Source: Myxococcales bacterium (lineage in GTDB: Bacteria; Myxococcota_A; Polyangia; Palsa-1104; JAEUJZ01). Taken from it: 64,000 nt of DNA. The position numbers and the translations under genes were made by a program. The notes beneath the pieces are model-generated. The model was given only the letters and a program-made list of their open reading frames with translations, did no database searches and was not told the origin of the DNA. Location of the stretch: the NCBI GenBank assembly GCA_016794505.1, contig JAEUJZ010000020.1, forward strand, positions 186,001 through 250,000, in the 5' to 3' direction. Below are positions 63,904 to 64,000 of this stretch, piece after piece. Every line of letters starts with the position of its first letter. Position 1 is the stretch's first letter.

Positions 63904-64000
63904 CCATCGCCTCGCTTGCTGGGACCCTGGGGCACCGGACTGCCGTCGCGGTCTTTCTCCAGCGTATGCGAGGAATCGGCAAGCTGCGGCGAGTCCCAGG
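63900..64000 (-). CDS. C-terminal end of an upstream gene, cut by window edge
   Basis: The last 32 codons of an open frame entering from the right edge (ending ..TLEKDRDGSPVPQGPSKRGD, then Gly and stop). The stop overlaps the lipoprotein's start as ATGA, so it is probably the preceding gene of the same operon. Polar tail, no identifiable domain. Confidence 0.5.
   Translation of the reverse strand, partial: WDSPQLADSSHTLEKDRDGSPVPQGPSKRGDG

Overview
The window is high-GC DNA, densely coded on both strands and typical of a large-genome delta-proteobacterial lineage. The best guess is Myxococcota (a sterol-making Polyangia/Nannocystis-type bacterium). This rests on the content: two Hanks-type Ser/Thr kinases, a HAMP histidine kinase, many signal-peptide lipoproteins of unknown role, SUMF1, FecR, IPT/TIG and FG-GAP proteins, HEAT/TPR proteins and eukaryote-like sterol enzymes. 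No insertion sequence, prophage, integrase, rRNA or CRISPR array was seen. The only RNA gene found is one tRNA-Ile(GAT).

Layout. 1-9 kb: a truncated Ser/Thr kinase, an HU/IHF-family gene with a clear promoter, a FecR-domain protein, a SUMF1 lipoprotein, a thiolase, and an operon of an MGT-type glycosyltransferase with a stand-alone E2-fold acyltransferase. 9-21 kb: tRNA-Ile, a di-CxxCH lipoprotein, a trans-sulfuration PLP enzyme, rpsU, an SDR, a lipoprotein with an exact 10-residue repeat, a class II aldolase with a Cys-rich tail, a thioesterase, ruvA, a DUF2505-like protein, an IPT/FG-GAP lipoprotein, an exported DUF2252 protein and a YhbY-like protein. 21.7-26.1 kb: a translationally coupled operon of an acidic protein, an aldehyde dehydrogenase homologue with altered catalytic residues, and a two-module AAA+ ATPase. 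26.1-28.0 kb: a two-gene sterol operon, an ERG2/sigma-1-receptor-like sterol isomerase followed by an ERG24-type sterol reductase. 28-36 kb: membrane and coiled-coil proteins, an AI-2E-family transporter coupled to an enoyl-CoA hydratase, a Fam20-like membrane-anchored kinase candidate, a YkgJ-like protein and dprA. 36-41.7 kb: topA, a tandem array of terminator-like hairpins, an SPFH/SHOCT protein and a PlsC acyltransferase. 42-44.8 kb: a compact cassette of two unrecognised genes and an ATP-dependent ligase-fold protein. 44.9-57 kb: secreted proteins, hutI, a histidine kinase, a polysaccharide-deacetylase-like protein, a Nudix hydrolase, a HEAT protein whose N-terminus recalls lipid-transfer (vitellogenin-type) proteins, and an alpha/beta hydrolase. 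57-64 kb: a second Ser/Thr kinase, yicC-remA-gmk, murA with Asp in place of the fosfomycin-target Cys, and an operon of unknown proteins running off the right edge.

Most noteworthy: the ERG2-ERG24 pair in a bacterium; the ligase cassette at 42-44.8 kb, the best candidate for an undescribed system; the altered ALDH/AAA+ operon; the tandem hairpin array after topA; the vitellogenin-like and Fam20-like proteins; and several genes whose -10 box lies only 6-8 nt before the start codon, suggesting leaderless mRNAs. Functions are read from motifs only, without database searches, and starts are chosen by family length, ribosome-binding sequences and neighbour spacing.
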